NCBI GenBank assembly: GCA_015068305.1
Contig: SVKV01000003.1
Coordinates: 48,717 to 112,716 of the forward strand
DNA: 64,000 bases
Direction of reading: 5' to 3'
Origin: Oscillospiraceae bacterium
GTDB lineage: Bacteria > Bacillota > Clostridia > Oscillospirales > Oscillospiraceae
The position numbers and the translations under genes are program-made. Under the pieces are notes generated by a model, which saw only the letters and a list, made by a program, of their open reading frames with translations, searched no databases and was not told the DNA's origin. This document shows positions 8,028 to 16,721 of the stretch, one piece after another. Position 1 is the first letter of the stretch; each line of letters opens with the position of its first letter.

Positions 8028-9266
8028 TTACAGAAGGCTCCTGCCTTCCATTTCCTCGGAGGCAAGGCCGAAGACCTTACAGAGGGTGGGGGCGATATCC
8101 AGAATGCTGTGGTCAGCGGTTTCCCGGGCTTCCAGATCCGGATGGGACAGCACAAAGGGCGGTTTGTCGCCTCTGCCGGGGAAATGGCCGTGCTTGCCGA
8201 TGTACGCACCGCCGTCCTTGGCAATGCTGGGGGTGAAGAACTCCGGCTTCACCGCATCCACAAAGAAGTATCCCTCTCCTGCTTCCAGCACATAGTCAAA
8301 GGGGCCGGTGAGGCCCTGCTCTGCCGCAGCAGCCTTGGTATACCAGGCGGTCAGCCAGCCTTCCTGCTTCAGCTGCTCAAAAAGCGATTCCGCTTCCGGA
8401 CGGATGGCTTCATCATTCACATAAATCTGGGCGGAGACACCGGCTGCATGGCAGAAAGCCCGGCAATCGGCCCGTTTTTCCGGGAAGGGCACATCCACCC
8501 AGCCCTGCCCGGCAAAGAGCTTGTTGACGGACAGGCTTCCCTTGCAGTTGAGATGGCCGTGGTCACCCAGAATCACCAGGGACAGCTCATCCAGGCTGGT
8601 TTTATCGGAAATATGCTCTAGCACCTCCGTAAGCCACAGGGCACACTGGTCAAAGGCCTCCTCCACCTTTTCATGGCGGATGCCGAAGCCGTGACGGGTG
8701 GAGTCCACCAGAGAAAGATGCAAAAACATCACATCGGGATCAAATTCATCCACAATGTCCAGGGCGCAGTCCTTAGCAAACCGGTCCAGCTTGAATTTGG
8801 AGGTAAAATCCACATCCTCCCGGTGGCGCTCAATGATGTGGGCTGCCTTGCCGCCGGAGGTAGCCTTGATGATGTTCACCGGATCATCGGTATAGGACCA
8901 GATCTCCGGCACCAGATAGTCCACCGGCGCATTGGCGCTGACGGGCCAGAAAATGGCAGCGCTGGTCCAGCCGGCTTCCCGGAAATAATCAAAGAGGGTC
9001 TTGCAGTGGATATCGGTATAGTACCATTTCCAGTCCTGGTATTTTGCATTGGGCTGGCACTCCAGATTGTGGAAAACGCCGTGCTTTTCCGGGGTGTTGC
9101 CGGAAACGATGGACACATGGCAAGGGTATGTCAGCGCCGGATAGATGGGCGCCATATTTTTGGAGATCAGCGCCCGCTCCAGGAAGGGGGCGATCTTCGG
9201 ATACTTCCGTAGTTTGTCCACGTCCTCAGAAAACATGGCGTCGATGCTTAAAACCAATAATTTCAT
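8028..9266 (-). CDS. Alkaline-phosphatase superfamily phosphodiesterase/pyrophosphatase-like
   Basis: A 412-residue enzyme of the type I phosphodiesterase/nucleotide pyrophosphatase (NPP) branch of the alkaline phosphatase superfamily. The metal ligand Asp9 is in LLVLSIDA, the nucleophile is probably Thr46 in YPALTYPCH, and metal ligands follow in LGDHGHLN and in a late GKHGHFPG. NPPs hydrolyse phosphodiester or pyrophosphate bonds, using two Zn ions. There is no signal peptide, so it works in the cytoplasm. It is the last gene of the 9-kb operon beginning at 17.7 kb, after a stem-loop, and has its own ribosome site (GGGAGG). The substrate may be a phosphorylated product of that pathway; this is inference. 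Confidence 0.82.
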   Translation of the reverse strand: MKLLVLSIDAMFSEDVDKLRKYPKIAPFLERALISKNMAPIYPALTYPCHVSIVSGNTPEKHGVFHNLECQPNAKYQDWKWYYTDIHCKTLFDYFREAGWTSAAIFWPVSANAPVDYLVPEIWSYTDDPVNIIKATSGGKAAHIIERHREDVDFTSKFKLDRFAKDCALDIVDEFDPDVMFLHLSLVDSTRHGFGIRHEKVEEAFDQCALWLTEVLEHISDKTSLDELSLVILGDHGHLNCKGSLSVNKLFAGQGWVDVPFPEKRADCRAFCHAAGVSAQIYVNDEAIRPEAESLFEQLKQEGWLTAWYTKAAAAEQGLTGPFDYVLEAGEGYFFVDAVKPEFFTPSIAKDGGAYIGKHGHFPGRGDKPPFVLSHPDLEARETADHSILDIAPTLCKVFGLASEEMEGRSLL

Positions 9267-9300
9267 AATTGTCCTCCCGGAGGGCGAAATTCAGGCAATA

Positions 9301-9336
9301 TGCCCCTGCACAAAAGGTTTCTTTCGTGCAGGGGCA
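9301..9336 (-). terminator. Stem-loop between zinc ADH and phosphodiesterase-like genes
   Basis: An 11-bp stem, TGCCCCTGCAC / GTGCAGGGGCA, with an interior AAAG/CTTT pairing. No clear T-run follows on the minus strand, so it may be a partial terminator or an RNA-processing element. Confidence 0.55.
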
Positions 9337-9341
9337 GCTTA

Positions 9342-10376
9342 TCAGCTCATCTTGACAACGATCTTGACAACGTCATCAGTGGGGTGTGCGCCCAGCTCGA
9401 ATGCCTTGTCGGCATCTTCCAGAGCGAACTCATGGGTAACCAGCTTGCTCAGATCCACCTTGCCCTCAGCAATGCCTCTTGCAGCGTCCATAAAGTTCTT
9501 GGAGCTGAAGCCGAAGGTGCCCACCAGGGTAACCTCGCTGTAGTGGATGATGTTGGGGTCGATGGTGATGGTGGAGCCGGTCTTCAGGCCGCCGAAGATG
9601 TTGACCGTGCCGCCCTTGTCCACCAGCAGCATGGCATCTTCAACAACGGAAGGAATACCGACGCAGACGAAGACCTGATCCAGCTTCTCGCCGTTCAGAA
9701 TCTTCTTGACCTCGGCCTTCACATCGGGGGTCTTGCCGGGATTGATGACGGCAGCACCCATGGATGCAGCCAGAGCGCCGCGGGTCTCGCTGAACTCAGA
9801 AACAATGATGTTCTTTGCACCGGCCATCTTCAATCCTTCGATGTGCAGCAGACCCATGGGGCCGGCACCGATGACCAGAGCATTCTGGCCGGGCTTGACA
9901 TTGGACTTGCCCATGGAGTTGAGGATGCAGGCAAAAGGCTCGGCCAGGCTGGCGACCTTCATATCCATCTCATCATCCAGAACCAGCATCGCAGCCTCGG
10001 ACAGAGCCTTGCTGACGGTTAAGTATTCGGTGAAGGCGCCTTCGGTGCCGGGGCGGGGCCAGGTGGTGCACAGTTCCTCAAAACCGGTGGTGCACATTGC
10101 GCAGTGGCCGCAGCCGGCGTAGGGCGCAACGACGACCTTCTTGCCGACCAGGGAAGCATCCACTTCGGGGCCTGCAGCCTCGATGACGCCGGCAAACTCA
10201 TGACCCAGGACACAGGGAGGGGTGAAGAAGCGGTGACCCTGCTTGTAGGTCTTGATGTCGGTGCCGCAGAGGCCTGCATACTTAACCTTAACCAGATAGT
10301 CATCAGCCTTCATTTCGGGCTTTGCGATTTCTTCAACGGCAACCTGACCGATGCCGCGGTACATAACAGCTTTCAT
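9342..10376 (-). CDS. Zinc-dependent medium-chain alcohol/polyol dehydrogenase
   Basis: A 344-residue MDR-superfamily dehydrogenase. Catalytic zinc ligands are Cys37 (GLCGTD) and His59-Glu60 (GHE); the structural zinc loop has Cys89, 92, 95 and 103. The Rossmann nucleotide motif is VIGAGPMGLLHIEGLK. The family oxidises secondary alcohols, polyols or threonine with NAD(P). It follows the DhnA-type aldolase gene by 25 bases in a catabolic operon with an ABC importer, so it probably oxidises the imported polyol or sugar derivative or a pathway intermediate. Length and motifs are complete. Confidence 0.9.
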   Translation of the reverse strand: MKAVMYRGIGQVAVEEIAKPEMKADDYLVKVKYAGLCGTDIKTYKQGHRFFTPPCVLGHEFAGVIEAAGPEVDASLVGKKVVVAPYAGCGHCAMCTTGFEELCTTWPRPGTEGAFTEYLTVSKALSEAAMLVLDDEMDMKVASLAEPFACILNSMGKSNVKPGQNALVIGAGPMGLLHIEGLKMAGAKNIIVSEFSETRGALAASMGAAVINPGKTPDVKAEVKKILNGEKLDQVFVCVGIPSVVEDAMLLVDKGGTVNIFGGLKTGSTITIDPNIIHYSEVTLVGTFGFSSKNFMDAARGIAEGKVDLSKLVTHEFALEDADKAFELGAHPTDDVVKIVVKMS

Positions 10377-10401
10377 GGAATATTTCCTCCTGTAGGTTCA
10401 A

Positions 10402-11157
10402 TTATTCACCGTGGACGATCTTGCGCAGAGCCTTGATCCGGGCACCGGGATCGTCGGAGCCATAGACATTGCGGCCGATGGCGCAGCCCTTGGCACCGCA
10501 GTCAATGGCGTACTGGACCACATCCTCCAGGCTGGCGCTCTTGGGGCCGCCGGCCATGACAACGGGAACGGGGCAGTGGGCAACGACCTTGTCGAAGTCC
10601 TTGGCAGAGCACAGGATCTTCACTGCATCGGCGCCGTACTCAAAGCCGGCACGGGCGCAGGCATCGATCCAGTCGAAATCGGTCTGGTCTTCCCAGTTGC
10701 AGTGCAGCAGCTCGGGGAAGAAGGGCATGCCGTACTTGTGGCACTCCCAGCGCAGCTCCTTCATCAGGGTGATCTGCTCGTGCTCGGAAGGATTGCTCTC
10801 CTCGCCCACGAAGACCATGGTCATGATGGCATCGGCACCCAGGGCAACCGCTTCCTCCACGGAAACAGTCAGGGTGTGGTTCAGGGCATTCTGGGAATAC
10901 TTGGTAACGCCGCCGGTAACGCGCAGGATCAGACCGCACTTGCCGCCGTAGATGTCGGCAGTGGCCCGGGCCCAGCCGGGTCCGCAGATGATGGCGTCAG
11001 CACCGGCATCCACAACTGCCTTGGTGATGGCACGGACATCTTCCAGACCGGGAACAGTGCCGTTGAACAGGCCCATATCCAGGGCGGAGATAACAGCCTT
11101 GCCGTCATCTTTGAAGATTCTTCTCATTCTGATTTCCTTGCCGCTCATAACATTCAT
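10402..11157 (-). CDS. Class I aldolase, DhnA/FbaB-LsrF-type
   Basis: A 251-residue (beta/alpha)8 aldolase of the DeoC/FbaB/LsrF (DhnA) superfamily. The probable Schiff-base lysine is in ADAVKILC, and the phosphate-binding loops are VMAGGPKS and CAIGRNVYGSDDP, which are typical of this family. Members cleave or form fructose-1,6-bisphosphate, process phospho-AI-2, or make heptulosonates; substrate specificity cannot be read directly. Its position between an iron ADH and a zinc ADH, downstream of a CUT1 importer, suggests cleavage of a phosphorylated ketose-like intermediate. Two upstream in-frame Met codons exist; the first follows a GGAG site. Confidence 0.85.
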   Translation of the reverse strand: MNVMSGKEIRMRRIFKDDGKAVISALDMGLFNGTVPGLEDVRAITKAVVDAGADAIICGPGWARATADIYGGKCGLILRVTGGVTKYSQNALNHTLTVSVEEAVALGADAIMTMVFVGEESNPSEHEQITLMKELRWECHKYGMPFFPELLHCNWEDQTDFDWIDACARAGFEYGADAVKILCSAKDFDKVVAHCPVPVVMAGGPKSASLEDVVQYAIDCGAKGCAIGRNVYGSDDPGARIKALRKIVHGE

Positions 11158-11226
11158 GGTAAATTCGCTCCTTTTATGTATTGTAGGTTGATAGGTTTTA
11201 TTCTGAATGCCAGACTGATTCCGTTA

Positions 11227-12378
11227 TTAGCGGACAGACTCAAGCAGTTTCATGCAGGCTTCCACAGTGAAGGATTCGTAGCCGGTGATATCGGTGGGGC
11301 CCCAGGGCAGAGCCTTCTCGGCGCAGGCCTTCACCTGCTCTTCGGTCAGATGGATGTTTGCCTCCGCCAGGGTCACAGGCATACCCAGCTTTTTGAAGAA
11401 TTCACGCATCAGCTGTCCTGCAGGGCGGCCGGGCTGGCCGAAGACCTCAGCAGACAGCCGCGCAATACGGCCGGACACATCGGTGGGGGTAACCAGGTCC
11501 ACATAGGCGGGCATCACGATGGTCATGCCGGCGCCGTGGGCCAGATTGAACATGGCGGAAATGCCGTGCTCGACCATGTGAGAAATCCAGTTTTCGTCAT
11601 GGCCCACGCCCAGCACCTGGCTCATGGCCAGATAACTTGCCCACAGCAGATTGGCCTTGGCATCAAAGTTTTTGGGATCTTCCATGGCAACAGGGCCCCA
11701 CTGAACCACCGCCTTCATGACGCCCAGCAGCATATTGTCGCTGACATCCACATGGGTATCATTGTGCAGATACTGCTCCAGCAGATGGGACAGGATATCG
11801 CAGATGCCGCAGGCTGCGGGATAGGCAGGCAGAGAATAGGTCAGGGAGGGGCTGGTGATGGAGAACCGGGGACGCATGGTTGCCTCGGTATAGATCAGTT
11901 TTTCCTGGACTGCATCATTGCTGATGACGGCGCTGGGGTTGGATTCGCTGCCGGTGGAGGGGATGGTGACCACCAGGCCCACGGGCAGGGCCGGATTCTC
12001 CGGCTGCTTGGTAAAGCTCACATAGTCCCAGATGCCACCTTCGGTGGGGTTGGCGATCAGCATGGCCACAGCCTTGCAGGAATCGATGACGCTGCCGCCG
12101 CCGATGCCGATGACAAAGTCGCAGCCCGCTGCCGCAGCTTCTGCAGCGCAGGAATTGACATAGACATCGGTGGGGTTGGAGATCACATCGGTGCGCATCA
12201 CATAGGGAATCTGCACTTCCCCGAATGCCTCGGTGGGAATGTGGGTCATGAAATCCAGGCACAGCACGAAGGGCTTCTTCGGCTGATGCTTCTGCAGCTG
12301 ATTTTTCAGCGCATCCACGGGATTCTCTGCAAATACATACTCGGTTTTCAGAGAAAACTCAAAGGCTTTATAAGACAT
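11227..12378 (-). CDS. Iron-containing alcohol dehydrogenase (Bdh/YqhD type)
   Basis: A 383-residue group III ADH. The NAD(P) loop is IGIGGGSVIDSCKA and PSTGSESNPSAVI follows. Metal ligands are expected in CDILSHLLEQY and in SHMVEHGISAMFNLAHGAGMT, a pattern matching the butanol dehydrogenase/YqhD branch, which often reduces aldehydes with NADPH. It starts 11 bases after the ADP-ribosylglycohydrolase stop and shares that operon. The likely task is reduction of an aldehyde released by the aldolase next door; this is inference from gene order. Confidence 0.9.
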   Translation of the reverse strand: MSYKAFEFSLKTEYVFAENPVDALKNQLQKHQPKKPFVLCLDFMTHIPTEAFGEVQIPYVMRTDVISNPTDVYVNSCAAEAAAAGCDFVIGIGGGSVIDSCKAVAMLIANPTEGGIWDYVSFTKQPENPALPVGLVVTIPSTGSESNPSAVISNDAVQEKLIYTEATMRPRFSITSPSLTYSLPAYPAACGICDILSHLLEQYLHNDTHVDVSDNMLLGVMKAVVQWGPVAMEDPKNFDAKANLLWASYLAMSQVLGVGHDENWISHMVEHGISAMFNLAHGAGMTIVMPAYVDLVTPTDVSGRIARLSAEVFGQPGRPAGQLMREFFKKLGMPVTLAEANIHLTEEQVKACAEKALPWGPTDITGYESFTVEACMKLLESVR

Positions 12379-12389
12379 AACAGACTCCT

Positions 12390-13373
12390 TTACTGCCAGA
12401 ATGTGGTTTCAATGTTCCGGGCTACCTCTTCCAGGTCCAGATGATTATTCTCGATAACGGTCCGGAGAATATCTTCGGGGATGTTATGGCCGCCGGCATA
12501 GGCCGCGCAGAGGGCACCGGTGAGGGCTCCTACGGTATCGGTATCGCCGCCCAGGGAAGCACAGAGCTTCAGTGCGCCGAATACATCCTTTCCCTTTGCA
12601 AGGAATACCGTCATGGCCACGGTAAAGGCATCGATGGACTCCAGGCCGTTGCCGTAGACATGGAACAGCAGATGGCGGATCCGCTCATCGGAGGCATCCT
12701 CCTCCAGATCCTCCCGGATCTTCTTCAGCCGGGCGATGCAGTCCGGGGCAGCAGCCACATAGTCCACACTTTCATAGGCCCGCCGGGCACCCCGCTCCGC
12801 AGCTTCCAGAATTTCCGGAATCTCCCTGCCGTCCAGAATCGCCCGGAGGGCAAAGCCGTAGGCTGCCGCCGCAGAGATTGCCTGGGAGGTATGGTGGGTG
12901 GGAATACAGCCCATGCGGATGCAGTGCAGCAGGTGATCCTCGTCACCTCTGCCGGCGCAGAGCACCAGAGAAGGAGTGCGCATGATGCCGCCGTTGGTGG
13001 TACCGCTGCGGCCTGCCTCCATGGGAGATACGCCTTCCTTGATGGCATTGAGGGCTTTCATGGAACTGGGTCCGATATATTTCTTCGCAACGGCATCACA
13101 TTCCACAACCCAGCGGGAAAGTGCCTCTGCGGAATTTTCAACAGTAATTTCACCCGCGGCCGTGTAGGCCCGGGCCAGATACAGATTCTGCTCCGTATCG
13201 TCGGTAACACTGCCGTAGGGCAGTTCAAAATGGGTATAGGACTTGCCGGGATCCAGCAAGCCATTAATTTCCGGATAGACCCGGTCAATATCGGTCTGGG
13301 TCATGAATTCGGTGGGCATGCCCAGAGCATCACCAACCGCAAGAGCCTCCAGAATGCTTTTCAAAACAGTCAA
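12390..13373 (-). CDS. ADP-ribosylglycohydrolase family protein
   Basis: A 327-residue ARH-fold protein. The paired metal sites are visible: EALAVGDALGMPTE near the N-terminus, YGSVTDDTEQ, and GGDTDTVGALTGAL near the C-terminus. The family binds two Mg ions and hydrolyses ADP-ribosyl or related N- and O-glycosidic bonds. Many bacterial members sit in nucleoside or sugar operons and have unknown substrates. It is the first gene after the terminator that follows the lipoprotein gene, and starts the enzyme half of the operon. Whether it acts on a small imported ribosyl compound or on protein is unknown. Confidence 0.9.
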   Translation of the reverse strand: MTVLKSILEALAVGDALGMPTEFMTQTDIDRVYPEINGLLDPGKSYTHFELPYGSVTDDTEQNLYLARAYTAAGEITVENSAEALSRWVVECDAVAKKYIGPSSMKALNAIKEGVSPMEAGRSGTTNGGIMRTPSLVLCAGRGDEDHLLHCIRMGCIPTHHTSQAISAAAAYGFALRAILDGREIPEILEAAERGARRAYESVDYVAAAPDCIARLKKIREDLEEDASDERIRHLLFHVYGNGLESIDAFTVAMTVFLAKGKDVFGALKLCASLGGDTDTVGALTGALCAAYAGGHNIPEDILRTVIENNHLDLEEVARNIETTFWQ

Positions 13374-13418
13374 TGCTTTTCCTCATTTCTATCGGTCCAA
13401 AGACAACAAAAAACTCAC

Positions 13419-13448
13419 CAACTGGCACCGCTTGCGCGGTGCCAGTTG
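13419..13448 (-). terminator. Terminator or attenuator after solute-binding gene
   Basis: A 13-bp perfect stem, CAACTGGCACCGC / GCGGTGCCAGTTG, is followed on the minus strand by GTGAGTTTTTTG. It separates importer genes from enzyme genes. Since I see no promoter in the 45 bases before the next start, it may allow partial read-through. Confidence 0.8.
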
Positions 13449-13492
13449 TGCGGGAGTTAATCAAAAATCAGATCATTTTGAGTGCGGTGAGA

Positions 13493-14848
13493 TTACATCT
13501 CGTCCAGCAGCTGATCAATACCATCGTTCAGAGCTTCCTGAACGTCAGCACCGTTCTCGATCTCGGACATAACGGAGCCCAGGATGGAGTCCATGGTGCC
13601 CATCTCGTCGAAGTGCCAGTAGGACCAGGAGTTAGCCATGTAATCATACACGGTCTGACGGCGGCCGTCCTCAGCGATGGCGTTCTTGACGTAGTCAGAC
13701 TCCATAGCGGAAGCGTAGATAGGCAGGTAGCCGGTCTCGATGGCGAACTCGGTGTGCTTCTCTTCGCCCATCAGGAACTTCAGCAGATCCCAGGCAGCAG
13801 CCAGCTTGGCATCATCGCCGTTGGGGAAGCAGACCAGGTGGTTGCCGCCCAGAGCGACGGATTCCTGTGCGAAGGAAGGCATGGGCAGGCAGCCGAAGTC
13901 AGCAATCTCAGTATTGCCGGCCCAGCGAGCCAGACGGACGGAGGAAGAAACCAGGAATGCAGTCTGACCAGCCTGGAAGGACTTGTCAGCGTTGCCGTGC
14001 TGGTCGACGGGCATCAGACCATTGGCAGTCAGCTTCTGCCAGAACTGGCCGACTTCGACAGCAGCTGCGTCGTTGTAGACGGGTTCCACGGAGCCGGAGG
14101 AAGTGTCGATGATGGAGTTGCCATTCTGGTTCAGCATGCTCTTGAACAGCCAGGGCACGTCGTTGACGTCGAAGCCGTAGGTAGCGCCGCCGTCCTTGAC
14201 AGCACGCTCAGCCAGGGCATACAGGTCGTCCCAGGACTTGGGAGCTTCGGTAGCCAGGTCGATGCCGGCAGCCTCAATGATGTCCTTGTTGTAGTACAGA
14301 ACGGGAACAGAGATGCCGTAGGGCAGAGCGCAGATCCGGTTCTGGAACTGAGCATACTTCCAAACGCCTTCGTAGATGCCGTTCTTATCGAAGGCGGGAT
14401 CTTCGATCAGGGTCTCGATGGTCCAGTCTTCGCGGGCGCCGGTGTACAGGGGAGCTGCGGAGATCAGAGCCACGTCGGGAGCAGTGTTGGTCAGCAGGTT
14501 AGCAGAGATCTTCTCAGCAGCATCTGCATAGGAACCTGCGTAGGACAGTTCGATGGTGACATTGGGGTGAGCGGCGTTCCACTCCTTGACCAGAGCTTCG
14601 AACTTCTCACCGGTGACACCGGAAACAGCGTACCAAACCTGCAGAGAAACGTTCTCAGTGGGCATGGTGTACAGGGGGTTGTTCTCGTCGACCTCGGGAG
14701 CAGCGGGAGCTTCAGCCTCGGGAGCGGCGGGAGCGTCAGCCTTGGGGGCTTCGGGAGCGGGAGCTTCGGGTTCGGAAGCGCCGCAGGCAGCCAGACCCAG
14801 AACCATGACCAGGGCCAGCAGCAGAGCAATGAGTTTCTTCATCTTCAT
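13493..14848 (-). CDS. CUT1 ABC transporter solute-binding lipoprotein
   Basis: A 451-residue extracellular solute-binding protein family 1. The signal peptide is typical of a lipoprotein with lipobox LAAC and Cys22 as lipidated residue, followed by a Pro/Glu/Ala-rich linker (about residues 24-55). The C-terminal TGYLPI block resembles UgpB-type binding proteins (glycerol-3-phosphate, glycerophosphodiesters, oligosaccharides). It is captured outside the membrane and hands ligand to the two permeases encoded just upstream. I chose the MKMKK start at 14848 because AAAGG lies five bases ahead; the second Met is an alternative. No ATPase gene is in the operon. Confidence 0.9.
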   Translation of the reverse strand: MKMKKLIALLLALVMVLGLAACGASEPEAPAPEAPKADAPAAPEAEAPAAPEVDENNPLYTMPTENVSLQVWYAVSGVTGEKFEALVKEWNAAHPNVTIELSYAGSYADAAEKISANLLTNTAPDVALISAAPLYTGAREDWTIETLIEDPAFDKNGIYEGVWKYAQFQNRICALPYGISVPVLYYNKDIIEAAGIDLATEAPKSWDDLYALAERAVKDGGATYGFDVNDVPWLFKSMLNQNGNSIIDTSSGSVEPVYNDAAAVEVGQFWQKLTANGLMPVDQHGNADKSFQAGQTAFLVSSSVRLARWAGNTEIADFGCLPMPSFAQESVALGGNHLVCFPNGDDAKLAAAWDLLKFLMGEEKHTEFAIETGYLPIYASAMESDYVKNAIAEDGRRQTVYDYMANSWSYWHFDEMGTMDSILGSVMSEIENGADVQEALNDGIDQLLDEM

Positions 14849-14865
14849 TTTTTCCTTTCGCTTTT

Positions 14866-15702
14866 TTATTTGATTCCCGTGAGGGTAATCGACTTGACAA
14901 GCTGCTTCTCGTAGATGGAGTATACGATCAGCACGGGCACCACCGTCAGCACAGCGGCGGCCATCATCACCTGATACTCGCTGGAGCTTTCCTGAACCAG
15001 GTACTTCAGACCGATGGGCAGAGTGCGAAGCTTGGTGGAGTTGGTGACGATCAGCGGCCACTGATAGGACTTCCAGTGACCCAGGAAGGAGAACAGGGCT
15101 GCGGTGGTGATGCCGGAAACGGAGCTGGGGAGCATGATCTTAAAGAGGCAGCCCATATAACCGCAGCCGTCGATTCTTGCAGCTTCCAGCAGCTCATTGG
15201 GCACGGAAACAAAGAAGGACATGATCAGCATGGTGGTGAAGGCGCTCATGATCTGGGGCAGGATAATACCGGCATAGGTGTTGACCAGGCCCATCTTGCT
15301 GATGATCAGGAAGGTGGGAATGATGGTAACAACCGTGGGCACAAACATACTGGACTGCAGGAACTTATACATAAAGTTGCGGCCGGGGAAGCGAAGCTTC
15401 GTCAGGGCGTAGGCCGCCAGAATGGAAATTGAGATCTGCAGGAAGGTCTGAACCACGGAAGTAAAAATGCTGTTTCCGTAGTAGGTCCAGAAAGGAATCA
15501 GGTCGAAAACGGCCTTGAAATTATCCAGATTCCACTGGCTGGGCAGCCACTTGGGGGGATATGCATAAACATCGCCGGGAGTTTTGAAGGCGGAGAGGAT
15601 CATCCATACAAAGGGGAAGATCATAATGAAAGAACCGATCAGAATCACGATGGAACCTGGCACATTGGTCGGATCTTTCCGCAGTTTCTTCTGTTTAGCC
15701 AT
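14866..15702 (-). CDS. CUT1 ABC transporter permease (MalG/UgpE type)
   Basis: A 278-residue inner-membrane permease with six predicted helices. The ATPase-contact EAA loop reads PNELLEAARIDGCGYMGCLFKIMLP. It is the second permease of the importer, lies between the partner permease and the lipoprotein gene, and is separated from both by fewer than 20 bases. The N-terminal basic tail (MAKQKKLRKDPTN) and MILSAFKTPGDVYAYPP block are typical of MalG-like subunits. Confidence 0.93.
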   Translation of the reverse strand: MAKQKKLRKDPTNVPGSIVILIGSFIMIFPFVWMILSAFKTPGDVYAYPPKWLPSQWNLDNFKAVFDLIPFWTYYGNSIFTSVVQTFLQISISILAAYALTKLRFPGRNFMYKFLQSSMFVPTVVTIIPTFLIISKMGLVNTYAGIILPQIMSAFTTMLIMSFFVSVPNELLEAARIDGCGYMGCLFKIMLPSSVSGITTAALFSFLGHWKSYQWPLIVTNSTKLRTLPIGLKYLVQESSSEYQVMMAAAVLTVVPVLIVYSIYEKQLVKSITLTGIK

Positions 15703-15720
15703 TGCAATTCCCTCCTTTCC

Positions 15721-16704
15721 TTAACCGTCGATTTCCTTGCTGCCGCCGATCTTGTCCTTCAGTGCGGTCAGTGCATAAATCACACAGAACAAGATGATGG
15801 AGCAGGCTGCACCGCGGCCGAAGCGGCCGTTGGTAAAGGCCAGTTCATGGATGTAGTTGACCACCATGGCGGTGGAGTAGCCGGGGCCGCCGTCGGGGGT
15901 CATGACGTTGACTTCCGAGAATGCCTTGAATGCGTTGATGATACCCATGGAGATAACAAAGCTGATAATGGGCATCAGCATAGGCAGCTTGATGTGCCAG
16001 ACGATCTGCATCTCAGATGCGCCGTCCAGCTTGGCTGCTTCCAGATACTCACCGGACACGCTCTGAAGACCGGAAAGCAGCAGCACCACATTGTAGCCCA
16101 GACCGTGCCAGACAGAGAATGCAATGATAGAGCCCATGGCCGTATCCGAACTGTACAGCCATTTCAGCGGTTCGATGCCGAACCAGCCCAGGATCTGATT
16201 GAAGGGGCCCAGTTCCGGATCGTAGAACCACAGCCAGATCAGGGAGCATGCAACCACGGGAACAACCACAGGGGAGAAATAAATGGTACGCATGACTCTG
16301 CGGCACCAGACCTTGGAGTCCAGCAGCAGTGCCACACACAGGGCAAGGCACACGTCCAGGCTCAGCTTGACCACAGCAAAGATAACCGTATTGCGCATGG
16401 CCTTCCAGAACTTCTCCGCCCGCATCAGATACAGGAAGTTCTCGATGCCGTTGAAATCCAGAACGCCCTTGTTCACACGGAAGTCATTGACACTGAGCAC
16501 CAGCAAAATGATCAGAGGCAGGACAAACAGAAGGATCAGCGTAATGATGGTGGGAGTCAGCAGGGTATAGGCCACGGCAGTTTCGCCCAGGTGGTACTTT
16601 TCTCCGCGGACTCTGAATTTACTGTTGTAAATATTGAAGTACTTTTCCTTGACTGCTGCCATGAAAGAAGGCTTTTCCGCAGTCGGTGTCTTTTCATTCG
16701 GCAT
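15721..16704 (-). CDS. CUT1 ABC transporter permease (MalF/UgpA type)
   Basis: A 327-residue permease with a long basic N-terminus, six helices and the EAA loop SGEYLEAAKLDGASEMQIVWHIKLPML. It pairs with the following permease to form the membrane channel. The gene begins 17 bases after the ATP-NAD-kinase-like gene. Transport energy must come from an ATPase encoded elsewhere, such as a shared MsmK-type protein, which is a known arrangement in Firmicutes. Confidence 0.93.
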   Translation of the reverse strand: MPNEKTPTAEKPSFMAAVKEKYFNIYNSKFRVRGEKYHLGETAVAYTLLTPTIITLILLFVLPLIILLVLSVNDFRVNKGVLDFNGIENFLYLMRAEKFWKAMRNTVIFAVVKLSLDVCLALCVALLLDSKVWCRRVMRTIYFSPVVVPVVACSLIWLWFYDPELGPFNQILGWFGIEPLKWLYSSDTAMGSIIAFSVWHGLGYNVVLLLSGLQSVSGEYLEAAKLDGASEMQIVWHIKLPMLMPIISFVISMGIINAFKAFSEVNVMTPDGGPGYSTAMVVNYIHELAFTNGRFGRGAACSIILFCVIYALTALKDKIGGSKEIDG

Positions 16705-16721
16705 AAGCGCTCACCTGCTCC

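Noticed and set aside
10411..12444. 677-codon plus-strand ORF opposite the aldolase and iron ADH
   Set aside because: Spans several minus-strand genes in one antisense frame and has low-complexity composition.
13373..14914. 513-codon plus-strand ORF opposite the lipoprotein gene
   Set aside because: Antisense of a Pro/Ala/Glu-rich lipoprotein gene, giving Ser/Gly-rich nonsense sequence.
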